Assembly (NCBI GenBank): GCA_037144255.1
Contig: JBAWXE010000013.1
Location: forward strand, 1 to 39,571
Origin: JBAWXE01 sp037144255
GTDB taxonomy: Bacteria > Bacteroidota > Bacteroidia > Chitinophagales > Chitinophagaceae
Direction: 5' to 3'
Length of the DNA: 39,571 nucleotides
Position numbers and translations under genes: made by a program. This document shows positions 24,519 through 33,071 of the stretch, in pieces. The notes beneath the pieces are model-generated. The model was not told where the DNA came from. It did not search any database and saw only the letters and a program-made list of their open reading frames with translations. How positions within the stretch are numbered: the first letter of the stretch is position 1; the number at the start of each line of letters is the position of its first letter.

Positions 24519-25678
24519 TATTTGGTCTTGAAAGGATTGGAGAATTTAGCATCGTTGATGACACCATAATCGGTCAATGTATTGAGGAATGCGATCAGGG
24601 CCTGCTTGTCATTATCAGATATATTCATTTGACGAGGGCGCTTGCTAGCATCTTGCAACAGTGTATCCAAATTAGGAGTGCCTTTGATATTATGGCTATA
24701 ATGTTCCAGCACATCATCCAGAGTCTTGTAACGGCCATCGTGCATATAAGGTGCTGTGATGGCTACATTGCGGAGGTTAGGTATTTTGAATTTACCATTA
24801 TCTGCACTTGATCCTGATATTTCACCACGACCCAGATCACCATAAGTATCATCCAGACCTATATCTACAAAATTGGTAGGGATAATACCACCGCCACCGT
24901 AAGGGCCAATGTTATTAGAGTCTGTAAGGTGATGACATTTGGCACAATTGTATTTACCGTTGAAAAGGGTCATGCCCTCTACTTCTTGTGCCGTGAATTT
25001 GGTTGTGCCAGCCATAAATCCATCGAAACGAGTGTTGCGAGAATCTATTGCCGCAATGAACATGGCAATGGCAGTAGATATTTTATCGGCAGTTATTTCT
25101 TTACTGCCATATGCAGCAGTAAAGAGGCTAGAGTAGTATGGAAGCACCGCCAGTTTTGTAGACAATGTATTCATATCACTGATGCCCATTTCTACATGGT
25201 TAGTGATAGGACGCGCAATGAGATTCTCTACAGTAGAGGCTCTGCCATCCCAAAACAAAGTAGTACTAATGTTCCTGATGATATTATTACCATTGAATAG
25301 TATGGGTAGGTTCTTAGGTATCAGATTTTGAATAGGAGGAGAATTGCGTTTGGTAAGTTTGCTTTCATAACCACTGCTGAAAGCCACATTATCAGAGAAT
25401 GCTAATGTTTGTTTGTGGCAGCTGCCACAAGAGATAGCATTGTTGATAGATAAGTGCCCATCGTAGAACAGCACACGACCTAAGGTGGCTTGTGCATTCA
25501 TAGAGTCGGCAAAACTATTCATGAAAGTACTGCTATCGCTATAGTAGCGAGCCATAGTGACCGGAAGATCCAGATACTGAGTTTTGCCGGTAGTGGAAAC
25601 TGTATCATTATTCTTATTGCAAGAATAAATGGATATTAATGATAGCGCAGTTATAGATAATACGAATAGCTTCTTCAT
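24518..25678 (-). CDS. Di-haem cytochrome c peroxidase family lipoprotein
   Basis: The 386-residue protein has a lipoprotein-like signal (LFVLSITALSLISIYSC, Cys20) and two haem c sites: CGSCHKQ near residue 85 and CAKCHHL near residue 245. Between them lies ILFNGNNIIRNISTTLFWDGRASTVENLIARPITNHVEMG, typical of the bacterial di-haem peroxidase/MauG-like family. Members reduce hydrogen peroxide or oxidise protein or small-molecule partners in the periplasm. The C-terminal KIPNLRNVAITAPYMHDGRYKTLDDVLEHY carries the family's distal Met/His region. It is the first gene of a two-gene unit with an outer-membrane-barrel protein and has a TTTG-N20-TATATTTA promoter-like element upstream. The electron donor and real substrate are unknown. 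Confidence 0.92.
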   Translation of the reverse strand: MKKLFVLSITALSLISIYSCNKNNDTVSTTGKTQYLDLPVTMARYYSDSSTFMNSFADSMNAQATLGRVLFYDGHLSINNAISCGSCHKQTLAFSDNVAFSSGYESKLTKRNSPPIQNLIPKNLPILFNGNNIIRNISTTLFWDGRASTVENLIARPITNHVEMGISDMNTLSTKLAVLPYYSSLFTAAYGSKEITADKISTAIAMFIAAIDSRNTRFDGFMAGTTKFTAQEVEGMTLFNGKYNCAKCHHLTDSNNIGPYGGGGIIPTNFVDIGLDDTYGDLGRGEISGSSADNGKFKIPNLRNVAITAPYMHDGRYKTLDDVLEHYSHNIKGTPNLDTLLQDASKRPRQMNISDNDKQALIAFLNTLTDYGVINDAKFSNPFKTK

Positions 25679-25733
25679 AGGTATTGATTTTATATAAGGA
25701 TTATTGGTGGTAATATCCTAATATTCGTTAATG

Positions 25734-25765
25734 TAAATATAAACACAACAAATCAATGTTTCAAA
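25734..25765 (-). promoter_or_regulatory. Probable promoter of the di-haem peroxidase operon
   Basis: On the minus strand TTTG (25765-25762), 20 bases and TATATTTA (25741-25734) match the -33/-7 pattern with one mismatch in the last base. The leader to the ATG at 25678 would be about 50 bases. Confidence 0.5.
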
Positions 25766-25813
25766 TATTTATTGTAACGACTAAGTAAAAAGAAATATTG
25801 TATGTGTAGATAT

Positions 25814-26458
25814 TTATTTGGGTACATATATCAGGAATTTTTCCTCGAAGAATGGTTCGGGGAAAATATCATGAACGCTCCATGCCTGTGGTTTCAGTCC
25901 TGATTCTTTGATCTCCTTCAACAAGTCGCCCCCTTTGAGACATAAAAGCCCATTGGCAAATTCGTCGCTTTTCTTCCCTTTTCTCAGTAGTGGATTGATC
26001 CAGCGCCATAAGTCACCCAATGGTGCTACTGCACGAGATACTGCAAAGTCGAATGTCTTGCCTTTGATCTCCTCAACACGGGTATGCACAGCAGTAACAT
26101 TGGTAAGCCCAATAGCGGTAGATACTTCTTGCACTACTTTTATTTTCTTGCCTATGCTATCAGTTAAAAGGAATTTCACTTCCGGAAAAAAGATTGACAA
26201 AGGTATACCAGGGAAACCGCCGCCTGTGCCGATATCTACTACTTGTGCCCCGGCATGGAAATTGCACAGTGCTGCAATGGATAAAGAATGCAATACATGT
26301 TTTTCGTACAAAGCATCTATATCTTTGCGAGAAATGACATTGATCTTTTCGTTCCATTCTTTATATAGGCCTTCCAGCATTTGCAATTGCTGCAATTGCT
26401 TATCAGAGAAATCGGCAAAGTATTTCAGTACTATTTCCACTGTTGTTTGTTTTTCCAA
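25814..26458 (-). CDS. rsmG: 16S rRNA (guanine-N7)-methyltransferase RsmG
   Basis: RsmG (GidB) methylates N7 of G527 in 16S rRNA with S-adenosylmethionine; its loss gives low-level streptomycin resistance in several bacteria. The 214-residue protein shows LYKEWNEKINVISRKDIDALYEKHVLHSL, the SAM-binding motif VVDIGTGGGFPGIPLSIFFPEVKFLLTDSIGKKIKVVQEV, and DFAVSRAVAPLGDLWRWI. All are family hallmarks. Its start overlaps the end of the upstream glycosyltransferase gene by 28 bases on the same strand, so the two are probably translationally coupled. Confidence 0.95.
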   Translation of the reverse strand: MEKQTTVEIVLKYFADFSDKQLQQLQMLEGLYKEWNEKINVISRKDIDALYEKHVLHSLSIAALCNFHAGAQVVDIGTGGGFPGIPLSIFFPEVKFLLTDSIGKKIKVVQEVSTAIGLTNVTAVHTRVEEIKGKTFDFAVSRAVAPLGDLWRWINPLLRKGKKSDEFANGLLCLKGGDLLKEIKESGLKPQAWSVHDIFPEPFFEEKFLIYVPK

Positions 26459-27606
26459 ATAATATAAGGTGCAAAGATAAAGTTATATAGCGCCCAGCCT
26501 ATATCGCAGAACGGTAAGTATAATAATATTTTTTTCTCCTGCAGACGTTGTAGTGTAAAGGCCCATAAACCCCAGTACATCAGGCATCTGCCTAGCATGA
26601 TTGCAGCAACAATGACCCGAAACGGAGTGAAAAGAAGGGCTAAAAATGCGAGCCACATCAGCGCATGAAAGAGGGCGTATTTACCAAGAGCCAATTTGAT
26701 ATAAGTTCGGTAATACTTACCTGTAGATAAGTGTCTTTGCTTTTGTAGTTTCCAGGCCTGCCAGTTGCTTTTGGCATGAGAAAGTGTGAAAGAGGCAGGG
26801 TTGTAAACAATAGCAGTATTTTCGGCAGTGGCCATAGTACGCATCAGCATATCATCATCGCCAGAGGGTAGTAATGCCCATATATCCGTTCTCTGTGCTT
26901 GTTGCAGAATGGTTTTTGTACAAGCCATATTCCTACCTACAGCCATGTAGGGGGTACCTGCCCATGTATAGGTACTGTATTGTAGGAAAGTGTGCATCGT
27001 CTCCCAACGAATGAAAGTATTGAGAAAACCCTTAGCTTTTTGAAAACCACCATAGCCTGCCACGATTTGCTTACCCTGACAAAGAGGTGCTATCATATTT
27101 TGCAACCATTCATCACTTGCCGGGCTACAATCGGCATCTGTAAGCACTAGCCACTTATTATTAGCGGCTTCCAGCCCCTTGCTGAGAGCAAATTTCTTAC
27201 CCGGTAGTTCTCGCGGTAGTCCAGTTGGTATATTTACTACTTTAAGATGTCCGTGTTGTTGTTGAAAAAACTGCAATATGTTGGCGGAATCATCTGTAGA
27301 GGCGTCATTTACAACAATTACCTCATACTGTGGAATGCCTGCATCATTGGTGTATCTTTGCGCCAAAATTGCCGGTAGATTAGTTTGTAGATGAGAGGCT
27401 TCGTTCTTAGCACATATGATGATGGATACCTTTTGTGAAGGAGTAATACCTAAATCTTTGTGATTTAGGGTATGCGTTTTGGGTGGATGAGTGAAAATGC
27501 GGAAAAAGAAATACAAAGCAAACCCGCATTGCACAGCAATGGATAAAAGGAAAAGCCAATATGTATATGTGATGAACACGCCTGCAAAATAAACCTTCTC
27601 GCTCAT
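26431..27606 (-). CDS. Membrane-bound family 2 glycosyltransferase
   Basis: From the ATG at 27606 (MSEKVYFAGVFITYTYWLF) the protein has 391 residues; a TTG ten codons upstream also keeps the frame open. It has one N-terminal membrane span, a GT-A catalytic domain and about three C-terminal spans (YALFHALMWLAFLALLFTPFRVIVAAIMLG and beyond). Catalytic signatures are VSIIICAKNEASHLQTNLPAIL, VIVVNDASTDDS, WLVLTDADCSP and LPSGDDDMLMRTM, as in family 2 processive or polyprenyl-phosphate transferases. It probably transfers a sugar at the inner membrane, but donor and acceptor are not evident. It is divergent from tgt, with 29 bases between the two ATGs, and its 3' end overlaps rsmG. Confidence 0.9.
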   Translation of the reverse strand: MSEKVYFAGVFITYTYWLFLLSIAVQCGFALYFFFRIFTHPPKTHTLNHKDLGITPSQKVSIIICAKNEASHLQTNLPAILAQRYTNDAGIPQYEVIVVNDASTDDSANILQFFQQQHGHLKVVNIPTGLPRELPGKKFALSKGLEAANNKWLVLTDADCSPASDEWLQNMIAPLCQGKQIVAGYGGFQKAKGFLNTFIRWETMHTFLQYSTYTWAGTPYMAVGRNMACTKTILQQAQRTDIWALLPSGDDDMLMRTMATAENTAIVYNPASFTLSHAKSNWQAWKLQKQRHLSTGKYYRTYIKLALGKYALFHALMWLAFLALLFTPFRVIVAAIMLGRCLMYWGLWAFTLQRLQEKKILLYLPFCDIGWALYNFIFAPYIIWKNKQQWK

Positions 27607-27635
27607 AAAGGAGTGAGGCAATAGTAAAAGGATCA

Positions 27636-28766
27636 ATGGAATTTACACTACAGGTAACAGATACCGCTTCAAAAGCCCGTGCAGGGCTGATAGATACCGA
27701 TCATGGACAGATCGAGACCCCTATTTTTATGCCTGTAGGTACAGTAGGCAGTGTAAAGGCTGTGAACCAACAACAACTGGAACAGGAGATCAAGGCTCAG
27801 ATCATACTGGGTAATACATATCACTTATACTTGCGCCCCGGTTTGGAAGTGCTGGAAAAAGCAGGGGGGCTACATAAATTCAATGGATGGAATAAGCCTA
27901 TACTTACTGATAGTGGAGGATATCAGGTGTTCTCCCTTGCTGCAAATAGAAAACTGACTGAAGAAGGGGCTATTTTCCAGTCACATATAGATGGGTCGCG
28001 GCATATGTTCAGTCCGGAGAAGGTAATGGACATAGAACGTACCATTGGTGCAGATATCATTATGGCTTTTGATGAGTGTCCACCTTACCCATCGGAATAT
28101 GCGTATGCTAAAAAATCGATGGAGCTGACCCACCGCTGGTTAGCACGATGTGTAGAAAGATTTAACGAAACAGAACCCAAGTACGGATATTATCAAAGTC
28201 TGTTCCCTATAATACAAGGTAGTACATTCAAAGATCTGCGTCAGGCATCATCAGAATTCATAGCATCTATAGATTGCGATGGTAATGCCATAGGCGGACT
28301 ATCTGTAGGTGAGCCTGAGGAGATAATGTACGAGCTCTGTGCATATTGTTGTGAATTCCTGCCTGAGGATAAACCTCGTTACTTGATGGGAGTTGGCACA
28401 CCTTGGAATATATTGGAGAATATATCCTTAGGCATAGACATGTTTGACTGTGTGATGCCTACACGTAATGGCCGTAATGGAATGTTATTTACTACCAATG
28501 GGGTGATCAATATCAAAAATAAACGCTGGGAAGATGATTTTTCATCTATAGATGAAGGATTGGATTGCCATACCAGCCAATATTATTCTAAAGCGTATCT
28601 CCGTCATTTGTTCATGTCAAAGGAGATATTGGGTCTGCAAATAGCTAGTATTCATAATTTGGCTTTTTATCTGCATTTGGTAAAACAAGCCCGTACACAT
28701 ATTTTGCAGGGTGATTTCGTGCAATGGAAGATAGAAATGGTGCCACGCTTGAAACAAAGGTTATAA
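27636..28766 (+). CDS. tgt: tRNA-guanine (queuine) transglycosylase
   Basis: Tgt exchanges guanine 34 for the queuosine precursor preQ1 in tRNAs with GUN anticodons. The 376-residue protein has the normal length and shows RAGLIDTDHGQIETPIFMPVGTVGSVKAV, NTYHLYLRPGLEVL, LTDSGGYQVFSLA, GADIIMAFDECPPYP, IGGLSVGEP and MGVGTPWNILENISLGIDMFDCVMPTRNGRNG. Both catalytic aspartates and the lead-in motifs of the zinc site are present. One deviation is a degraded C-terminal zinc region: only DCHTSQYYSKAYLRHL and the late SIHNLAFY are recognised, with the Cys cluster reduced. It is first in a plus-strand run with lptF/G and rlmB. Confidence 0.95.
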   Translation: MEFTLQVTDTASKARAGLIDTDHGQIETPIFMPVGTVGSVKAVNQQQLEQEIKAQIILGNTYHLYLRPGLEVLEKAGGLHKFNGWNKPILTDSGGYQVFSLAANRKLTEEGAIFQSHIDGSRHMFSPEKVMDIERTIGADIIMAFDECPPYPSEYAYAKKSMELTHRWLARCVERFNETEPKYGYYQSLFPIIQGSTFKDLRQASSEFIASIDCDGNAIGGLSVGEPEEIMYELCAYCCEFLPEDKPRYLMGVGTPWNILENISLGIDMFDCVMPTRNGRNGMLFTTNGVINIKNKRWEDDFSSIDEGLDCHTSQYYSKAYLRHLFMSKEILGLQIASIHNLAFYLHLVKQARTHILQGDFVQWKIEMVPRLKQRL

Positions 28767-28788
28767 ATTGTAGTTCTGACAGGAGTGT

Positions 28789-29862
28789 ATGAAAAAACTA
28801 GATTGGTATATCATTAAAAAATTTGTAGGGACCTTTCTCTATGCCATTATGATCATGGCAGTGATAGCCTGTGTGATTGACTATTCAGAAAAAGTAGAAG
28901 ACTTTGTACAAAAGAAAGCTCCGCTATGGGCTATTATCAATTATTTCAAGGATTTCATTCCACATATCATAGCTCTCTTATTTCCCCTGTTCTTATTCAT
29001 AGCTACCATATTTTTTACATCGCAGATAGCGTATAAATCAGAGATCATAGCCATGCTGGCATCGGGTATGAGTTTTCAAAGATTCCTGAGACCTTGTGTT
29101 ATAGGTGGAGCATTTTTATGTACAATATCTCTTATCTCCAATCACTGGATAGTGCCCGCTGCCAATAAAGAACGGCTGGCCTTTGAGGATAGGTATGTAC
29201 ATAATGCAGTAGCCCGATCGGATAATAATGTGCATTTGCGACTATCAAAAGACCTGTATGTGTTTGTACAGAATTATGACTTTACAGCCAATAGTGGGTA
29301 TCGTTTTACAGCCGAAAAAATAGATGGTACTAACTTGAAAGAAAAGGTGATGGCCGATCGTATCAGTTATGATAGTGTGAAAAGATCATGGCATTTATAT
29401 GGTGTCATTATTCGTACCAATGACGGGCTGAAGGAAGATCTGAAATTCCAACCGGAATTGGTGATGCAATATCCTTTTGTGCCTATGGATCTGAAAGAGG
29501 ATAATGATATCAAAGAAGCACTGACCACACCTGAACTGAATAGTTATATAGCTCGTGAAAAATTACGTGGCCGTGAAACACTTAATTTCTACTATGTAGA
29601 AAAACATCGCCGGACAGCACAGCCATTTGCGGGATTCATTTTGACTATCATAGGTGCTTGTATTGCCAGCCGCAAGGTGCGTGGCGGTAGTGGTTTCCAT
29701 CTGGCACTGGGTATATTGATCAGTGCAGGGTATATCATGTTATTACAATTCTCTACAACATTCTCTACCAAAGCGGGTTTGAATCCCTTTGTAGCTGTAT
29801 GGATACCTAATGCAATATTTGCCGTTGTTGCCTTCTTCTTGTACCGCAAAGAAGTGAAATAA
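28789..29862 (+). CDS. LptF/LptG family permease of the LPS export machinery
   Basis: LptF and LptG form the inner-membrane part of the LptB2FG transporter that extracts LPS from the inner membrane. The 357-residue protein has six hydrophobic spans, three at each end (FLYAIMIMAVIACVIDYSE, AIINYFKDFIPHIIALLFPLFLFIATIFF and PCVIGGAFLCTISLISNHWIVPAANKER; then PFAGFILTIIGACIAS, HLALGILISAGYIMLLQFS and PFVAVWIPNAIFAVVAFFLY). A large central beta-jellyroll domain lies between them. That is the YjgP/YjgQ layout. Which of the two subunits it is cannot be told. It lies 22 bases after tgt and 57 before the rlmB ATG, so the three genes are probably one operon. Confidence 0.9.
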   Translation: MKKLDWYIIKKFVGTFLYAIMIMAVIACVIDYSEKVEDFVQKKAPLWAIINYFKDFIPHIIALLFPLFLFIATIFFTSQIAYKSEIIAMLASGMSFQRFLRPCVIGGAFLCTISLISNHWIVPAANKERLAFEDRYVHNAVARSDNNVHLRLSKDLYVFVQNYDFTANSGYRFTAEKIDGTNLKEKVMADRISYDSVKRSWHLYGVIIRTNDGLKEDLKFQPELVMQYPFVPMDLKEDNDIKEALTTPELNSYIAREKLRGRETLNFYYVEKHRRTAQPFAGFILTIIGACIASRKVRGGSGFHLALGILISAGYIMLLQFSTTFSTKAGLNPFVAVWIPNAIFAVVAFFLYRKEVK

Positions 29863-29919
29863 TCCATATTCATCTGTTCTATATTTCAACCTTAAGGATT
29901 TTTATTGTACGTTTATGTC

Positions 29920-30672
29920 ATGAAACCTGTGCGTTCGTTGCCATTATTGATAGGTCGTAAACCCATACTGGAAGCCCTGCAACAAGGAATAACCATAGAA
30001 AAGTTATTCGTTTTGCGTTCTGCTACCGGTCCTGAAATAGGTACTATCAAACAATTGGCCCGCGAACGAAATGTCCCCATTAGCCAAGTGCCTATAGAAA
30101 AACTACAAGGCATGACACAAGCTCAACATCAGGGTGTAATAGCATGGACCAGTTTATTACAATACATAGATCTGCAAGCAGCTATTTCTCATGTAGTAGA
30201 AGCTGGTGAAGTGCCATTATTTGTTCTACTGGATGGCGTTACCGACGTGCGTAATGTAGGTGCCATAGCACGTAGTGCATTATGTTGTGGTGCACAAGGT
30301 TTGATACTACCTACATCTCATGCAGCATCGCTTAATGAAGATGCCATTAAAACCTCTGCAGGTGCATTACGCAATATCATGTTGTGTCGTATACCTTCTG
30401 TAGAGCAAGCAATAGATGTACTAAGACTGAATGGCATACAAGTACTAGGCACACAAATGAAAGGTAGTATACCTGTATACGAATGTGATATGACCATACC
30501 TACTACCATTGTAATGGGTGCAGAAGATACAGGTATCAGTAAGGATGTTCTAAAACGTGCCGACTATCTGATACGCATACCTATGTCAGGTACTTTCGAT
30601 TCGTTGAATGTATCGGTAGCTACAGGTATGATATTATATGAGGCATCCCGACAGCGCATCACTCATAAATAG
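29920..30672 (+). CDS. rlmB: 23S rRNA (guanosine-2251-2'-O)-methyltransferase RlmB
   Basis: RlmB is a SPOUT (TrmH-type) methyltransferase that methylates the ribose of G2251 in the peptidyl-transferase P loop. From the ATG at 29920 (MKPVRSLPLLIGRKPILEAL) the protein has 250 residues; a TTG five codons upstream is possible. Motif 1 reads VTDVRNVGAIARSALCCGAQGLILP, motif 2 IVMGAEDTGISKDVLKRADYLIRIPM, and motif 3 GTFDSLNVSVATGMILYEASRQ, which together form the knotted SAM site. It is the last gene of the tgt run. No clear terminator follows before the cobalamin riboswitch. Confidence 0.93.
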   Translation: MKPVRSLPLLIGRKPILEALQQGITIEKLFVLRSATGPEIGTIKQLARERNVPISQVPIEKLQGMTQAQHQGVIAWTSLLQYIDLQAAISHVVEAGEVPLFVLLDGVTDVRNVGAIARSALCCGAQGLILPTSHAASLNEDAIKTSAGALRNIMLCRIPSVEQAIDVLRLNGIQVLGTQMKGSIPVYECDMTIPTTIVMGAEDTGISKDVLKRADYLIRIPMSGTFDSLNVSVATGMILYEASRQRITHK

Positions 30673-30754
30673 TTAAGTGTCAAGCCCATAGCCTACTTAT
30701 CCCCAATAGGTACACATATTTTTTATTTAATAATTACGATTCTGCAATTTTTTA

Positions 30755-30762
30755 TACATTTG
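30755..30762 (+). promoter_or_regulatory. -7 box of the vitamin B12 uptake operon
   Basis: TACATTTG fits TAnnTTTG and is followed by CA. It lies just before the first recognisable riboswitch base, as expected for a leader that starts with the aptamer. No good -33 box is visible. Confidence 0.5.
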
Positions 30763-30769
30763 CATCTGC

Positions 30770-30940
30770 ATAGGTTTCCTGAATTAAGTAAGGAATGAAA
30801 AGGGAATCAGGTGAAAAACCTGAACATTACCCGATGCTGTAAGCTTCTTTAAATACCTTTTGTTTCCTGCATTTGCCACTGTCTGTATAGATGGGAAGGC
30901 TGCAAAAGGTGAAGCGAGTCAGAAGACCTGCCTTTGTAAA
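30770..30940 (+). promoter_or_regulatory. Cobalamin (adenosylcobalamin-type) riboswitch
   Basis: The aptamer core can be read in order: AAAAGGGAATCAGGTGAAAA with its closing half ACCTGAACATTACCCG, GCTGTAAGC, then the conserved GCCACTG with GATGGGAAGGC, and the B12-box AGCGAGTCAGAAGACCTGCC at 30913-30932. These are the conserved segments of the class I cobalamin riboswitch. Downstream, AAAAGC (30966-30971) can pair with GCTTTTTT (31007-31014), or GCTTTCGGGATAAAAGC can fold on its own, a plausible antiterminator/terminator choice (inferred). It controls the four-gene operon starting at 31074. No gene is encoded between rlmB and 31074. Confidence 0.92.
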
Positions 30941-31073
30941 AATTACTTATCGCTGCTTTCGGGATAAAAGCACAGGTAAGATAAAGGCTACATCTGTAAG
31001 ACAAAAGCTTTTTTCTGTATCTGATCACCCCCTTGGCTGCGTTTGAAAATTGTTTTAAACTACCAATTTCTTT

Positions 31074-32072
31074 ATGCGCACATTTGCACTTTTGTTTTCA
31101 GCAGTTGTACTAAGTACAAATGCTATGAACGCCCAAACGATCGCAACGTTTGAAAGCTTGTCATTGGCAACCGCCGATACATTTTATGTAAATTACAGTT
31201 CATATGGGAATGACGTAGGTCTCAATAATGGACTCGCGCATTTACCTTGTGTATATGACACATCAGGAGGTTTCCCTTACTGGAGCTCTGGTTTTGCTTA
31301 TTCTAACAAGACAGATAGCGTCACAAGTGGTTATACTAACAATTACTCTGCTAAAACAGCTAGCGGATATAATTACTCGGCTAAGTATGCAGTAGCTTCT
31401 AATTTTATGCCGATCAATATTGTACTTACAGGATCTGCAAAAGGTAATCCGGTACAGGGTTTCTATATTACTAATGCTACTTATGCTTATAACAGTATGC
31501 GTGATGGTGATTTCGTTGCTAAAAAATTTGGTGGTGTTACTGGTAATGACCCTGATTGGTTCAAAGTGCAAATTCGTGGATATCATGGAGGTGTTCTTAG
31601 TACTACAGATAGTGTAGATTTTTATCTGGCAGATTTCCGTTTTGCTAACAATGCTCAGGATTATATAGTAAAGACCTGGGAATGGGTAAATCTTTTATCA
31701 TTAGGTGATGTAGATAGTTTGCAACTGAGACTTAGCTCATCAGATACAGCAGGTGGATTTGGTATGAATACACCTTCTTACTACTGTATAGATAATTTTA
31801 CTACTTATGAAACTTCTTTAGTAGCTACAGTTTCTACAACACCGGTCGCAAAAGTTTACCCAATACCTGCTACTAAACAACTGAACGTAGAGATAATGGG
31901 AGATGACGTGACTAACATCTGTGTTTCTGATCTGACTGGTTGTATCTTAGCTGTATATCATGTAACAGAAAAAGTAACAACAATAAGCACAGAAGTATTA
32001 GCTCCGGGAATATATCTGCTGCAATTATCAGGTAGAGGACAAAAAGGTAGTATTCGTTTTGTAAAGCAATAA
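31074..32072 (+). CDS. DUF4465 (BtuH-like) B12-binding surface protein with T9SS sorting domain
   Basis: The 332-residue protein has a signal peptide (MRTFALLFSAVVLSTNAMNAQ) and a DUF4465-type domain: ATFESLSLATADTFYVNYS, FPYWSSGFAYSNKTDSVTSGYTNNYSAK and, later, DSVDFYLADFRFAN with WVNLLSLGDVDSLQLRLSSSD. As recalled, BtuH, a cobalamin-binding surface lipoprotein of Bacteroides, belongs to this family. Here there is no lipobox. The last roughly 75 residues (KVYPIPATKQLNVEI...GIYLLQL...GSIRFVKQ) form a type A T9SS C-terminal sorting domain, so the protein is probably secreted by T9SS and anchored to the cell surface. It is the first gene after the cobalamin riboswitch and 3 bases upstream of the next gene. 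B12 binding is inferred from family and context. Confidence 0.85.
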   Translation: MRTFALLFSAVVLSTNAMNAQTIATFESLSLATADTFYVNYSSYGNDVGLNNGLAHLPCVYDTSGGFPYWSSGFAYSNKTDSVTSGYTNNYSAKTASGYNYSAKYAVASNFMPINIVLTGSAKGNPVQGFYITNATYAYNSMRDGDFVAKKFGGVTGNDPDWFKVQIRGYHGGVLSTTDSVDFYLADFRFANNAQDYIVKTWEWVNLLSLGDVDSLQLRLSSSDTAGGFGMNTPSYYCIDNFTTYETSLVATVSTTPVAKVYPIPATKQLNVEIMGDDVTNICVSDLTGCILAVYHVTEKVTTISTEVLAPGIYLLQLSGRGQKGSIRFVKQ

Positions 32073-32075
32073 TCT

Positions 32076-33071
32076 ATGCAGCGTTTTTTACTACTTACTA
32101 TTTTAGGTTGTATGTCTTTGTGCTGTTATGCACAATATGCACCTCAAGCAGGCCTAGCCGGAAGCACTGCTATCAGTGCATCTGCAGGCGCTTTTGTGGG
32201 CTGGGCTACAGGTTGTAATGTATATCGTGGTTTAGAGGATATTGCAAACCAGTCTCTTGGTTATGTAACAGCTGGCGACAGTAGTATGGCATTAGGCCCA
32301 ATGGATCATAGTATTGTGAGTCTTGGCGATAGTGGGATAGCGGTGCTTACTTTTGATGCTCCTATATGCAATGGACCAGGTGCAGACTTTGCTGTTTTTG
32401 AGAATGGTTTTGCCAACCCGAATAATGCTGAAGAAGCATTCTTAGAACTAGCTTTTGTGGAGGTAAGTTCCGATGGGCTGAACTTTTTTCGCTTCCCTGC
32501 AAATTCTTTGACACCAATTAATACTCAGATACCTGATGCAGGGGTATATATGAATGCACGATATCTGAATAATCTGGCAGGTAAGTACATAGCAGGATAT
32601 GGTACACCTTTCGATTTGCAAGAACTTGCAGGTATATCAGGACTCGATATCAATCACGTTACTCACGTTCGTATTGTAGATGTTATTGGCTCAATAGGCG
32701 AATATGCTACTCTGGATAGTGCCGGCAGACCTATTAATGACCCATATCCTACAGCTTTTGCTACCGGTGGTTTCGATCTGGATGCCGTGGGCGTTATACA
32801 TCAATTACCTACCGGTATCACAGAGATTTCAGACAAATTTGCTGTGCATATTTATCCTAACCCTACTAGTGATTATATCAGATTCTCAGTTAAGGGTTTG
32901 CATAAAGATATAGCTGTAACACTTACTGATATTGCAGGCAAGGTATTACAACAAGTTAATTTGAAAGATACAGATATTATGTCCTTTTCTCAATATGTAT
33001 CTGGTATTTACTATCTGGTTCTGCACGATACAAATGGAAATCAATGGGTAGAGAAGATTACAAAGCTTTAA
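32076..33071 (+). CDS. T9SS-sorted cell-surface protein of the B12 operon
   Basis: This 331-residue protein has a signal peptide (MQRFLLLTILGCMSLCCYAQ), a domain of about 220 residues and a T9SS C-terminal sorting domain (HIYPNPTSDYIRFSV... GIYYLVLHD...WVEKITKL). The central domain carries SLGDSGIAVLTFDAPICNGPGADFAVFENGFANPNNAEEAFLELAFVEVSSDG. Its acidic, Gly-rich pattern (GPGADFAVFENGF) is known from uncharacterised surface proteins in Bacteroidota B12 loci. The GADF and EN residues could bind calcium, but that is speculation. It begins 3 bases after the DUF4465 gene and overlaps the BtuG-like gene by 28 bases. The ligand is unknown. Its place in a riboswitch-controlled operon suggests a part in B12 capture. 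Confidence 0.8.
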   Translation: MQRFLLLTILGCMSLCCYAQYAPQAGLAGSTAISASAGAFVGWATGCNVYRGLEDIANQSLGYVTAGDSSMALGPMDHSIVSLGDSGIAVLTFDAPICNGPGADFAVFENGFANPNNAEEAFLELAFVEVSSDGLNFFRFPANSLTPINTQIPDAGVYMNARYLNNLAGKYIAGYGTPFDLQELAGISGLDINHVTHVRIVDVIGSIGEYATLDSAGRPINDPYPTAFATGGFDLDAVGVIHQLPTGITEISDKFAVHIYPNPTSDYIRFSVKGLHKDIAVTLTDIAGKVLQQVNLKDTDIMSFSQYVSGIYYLVLHDTNGNQWVEKITKL

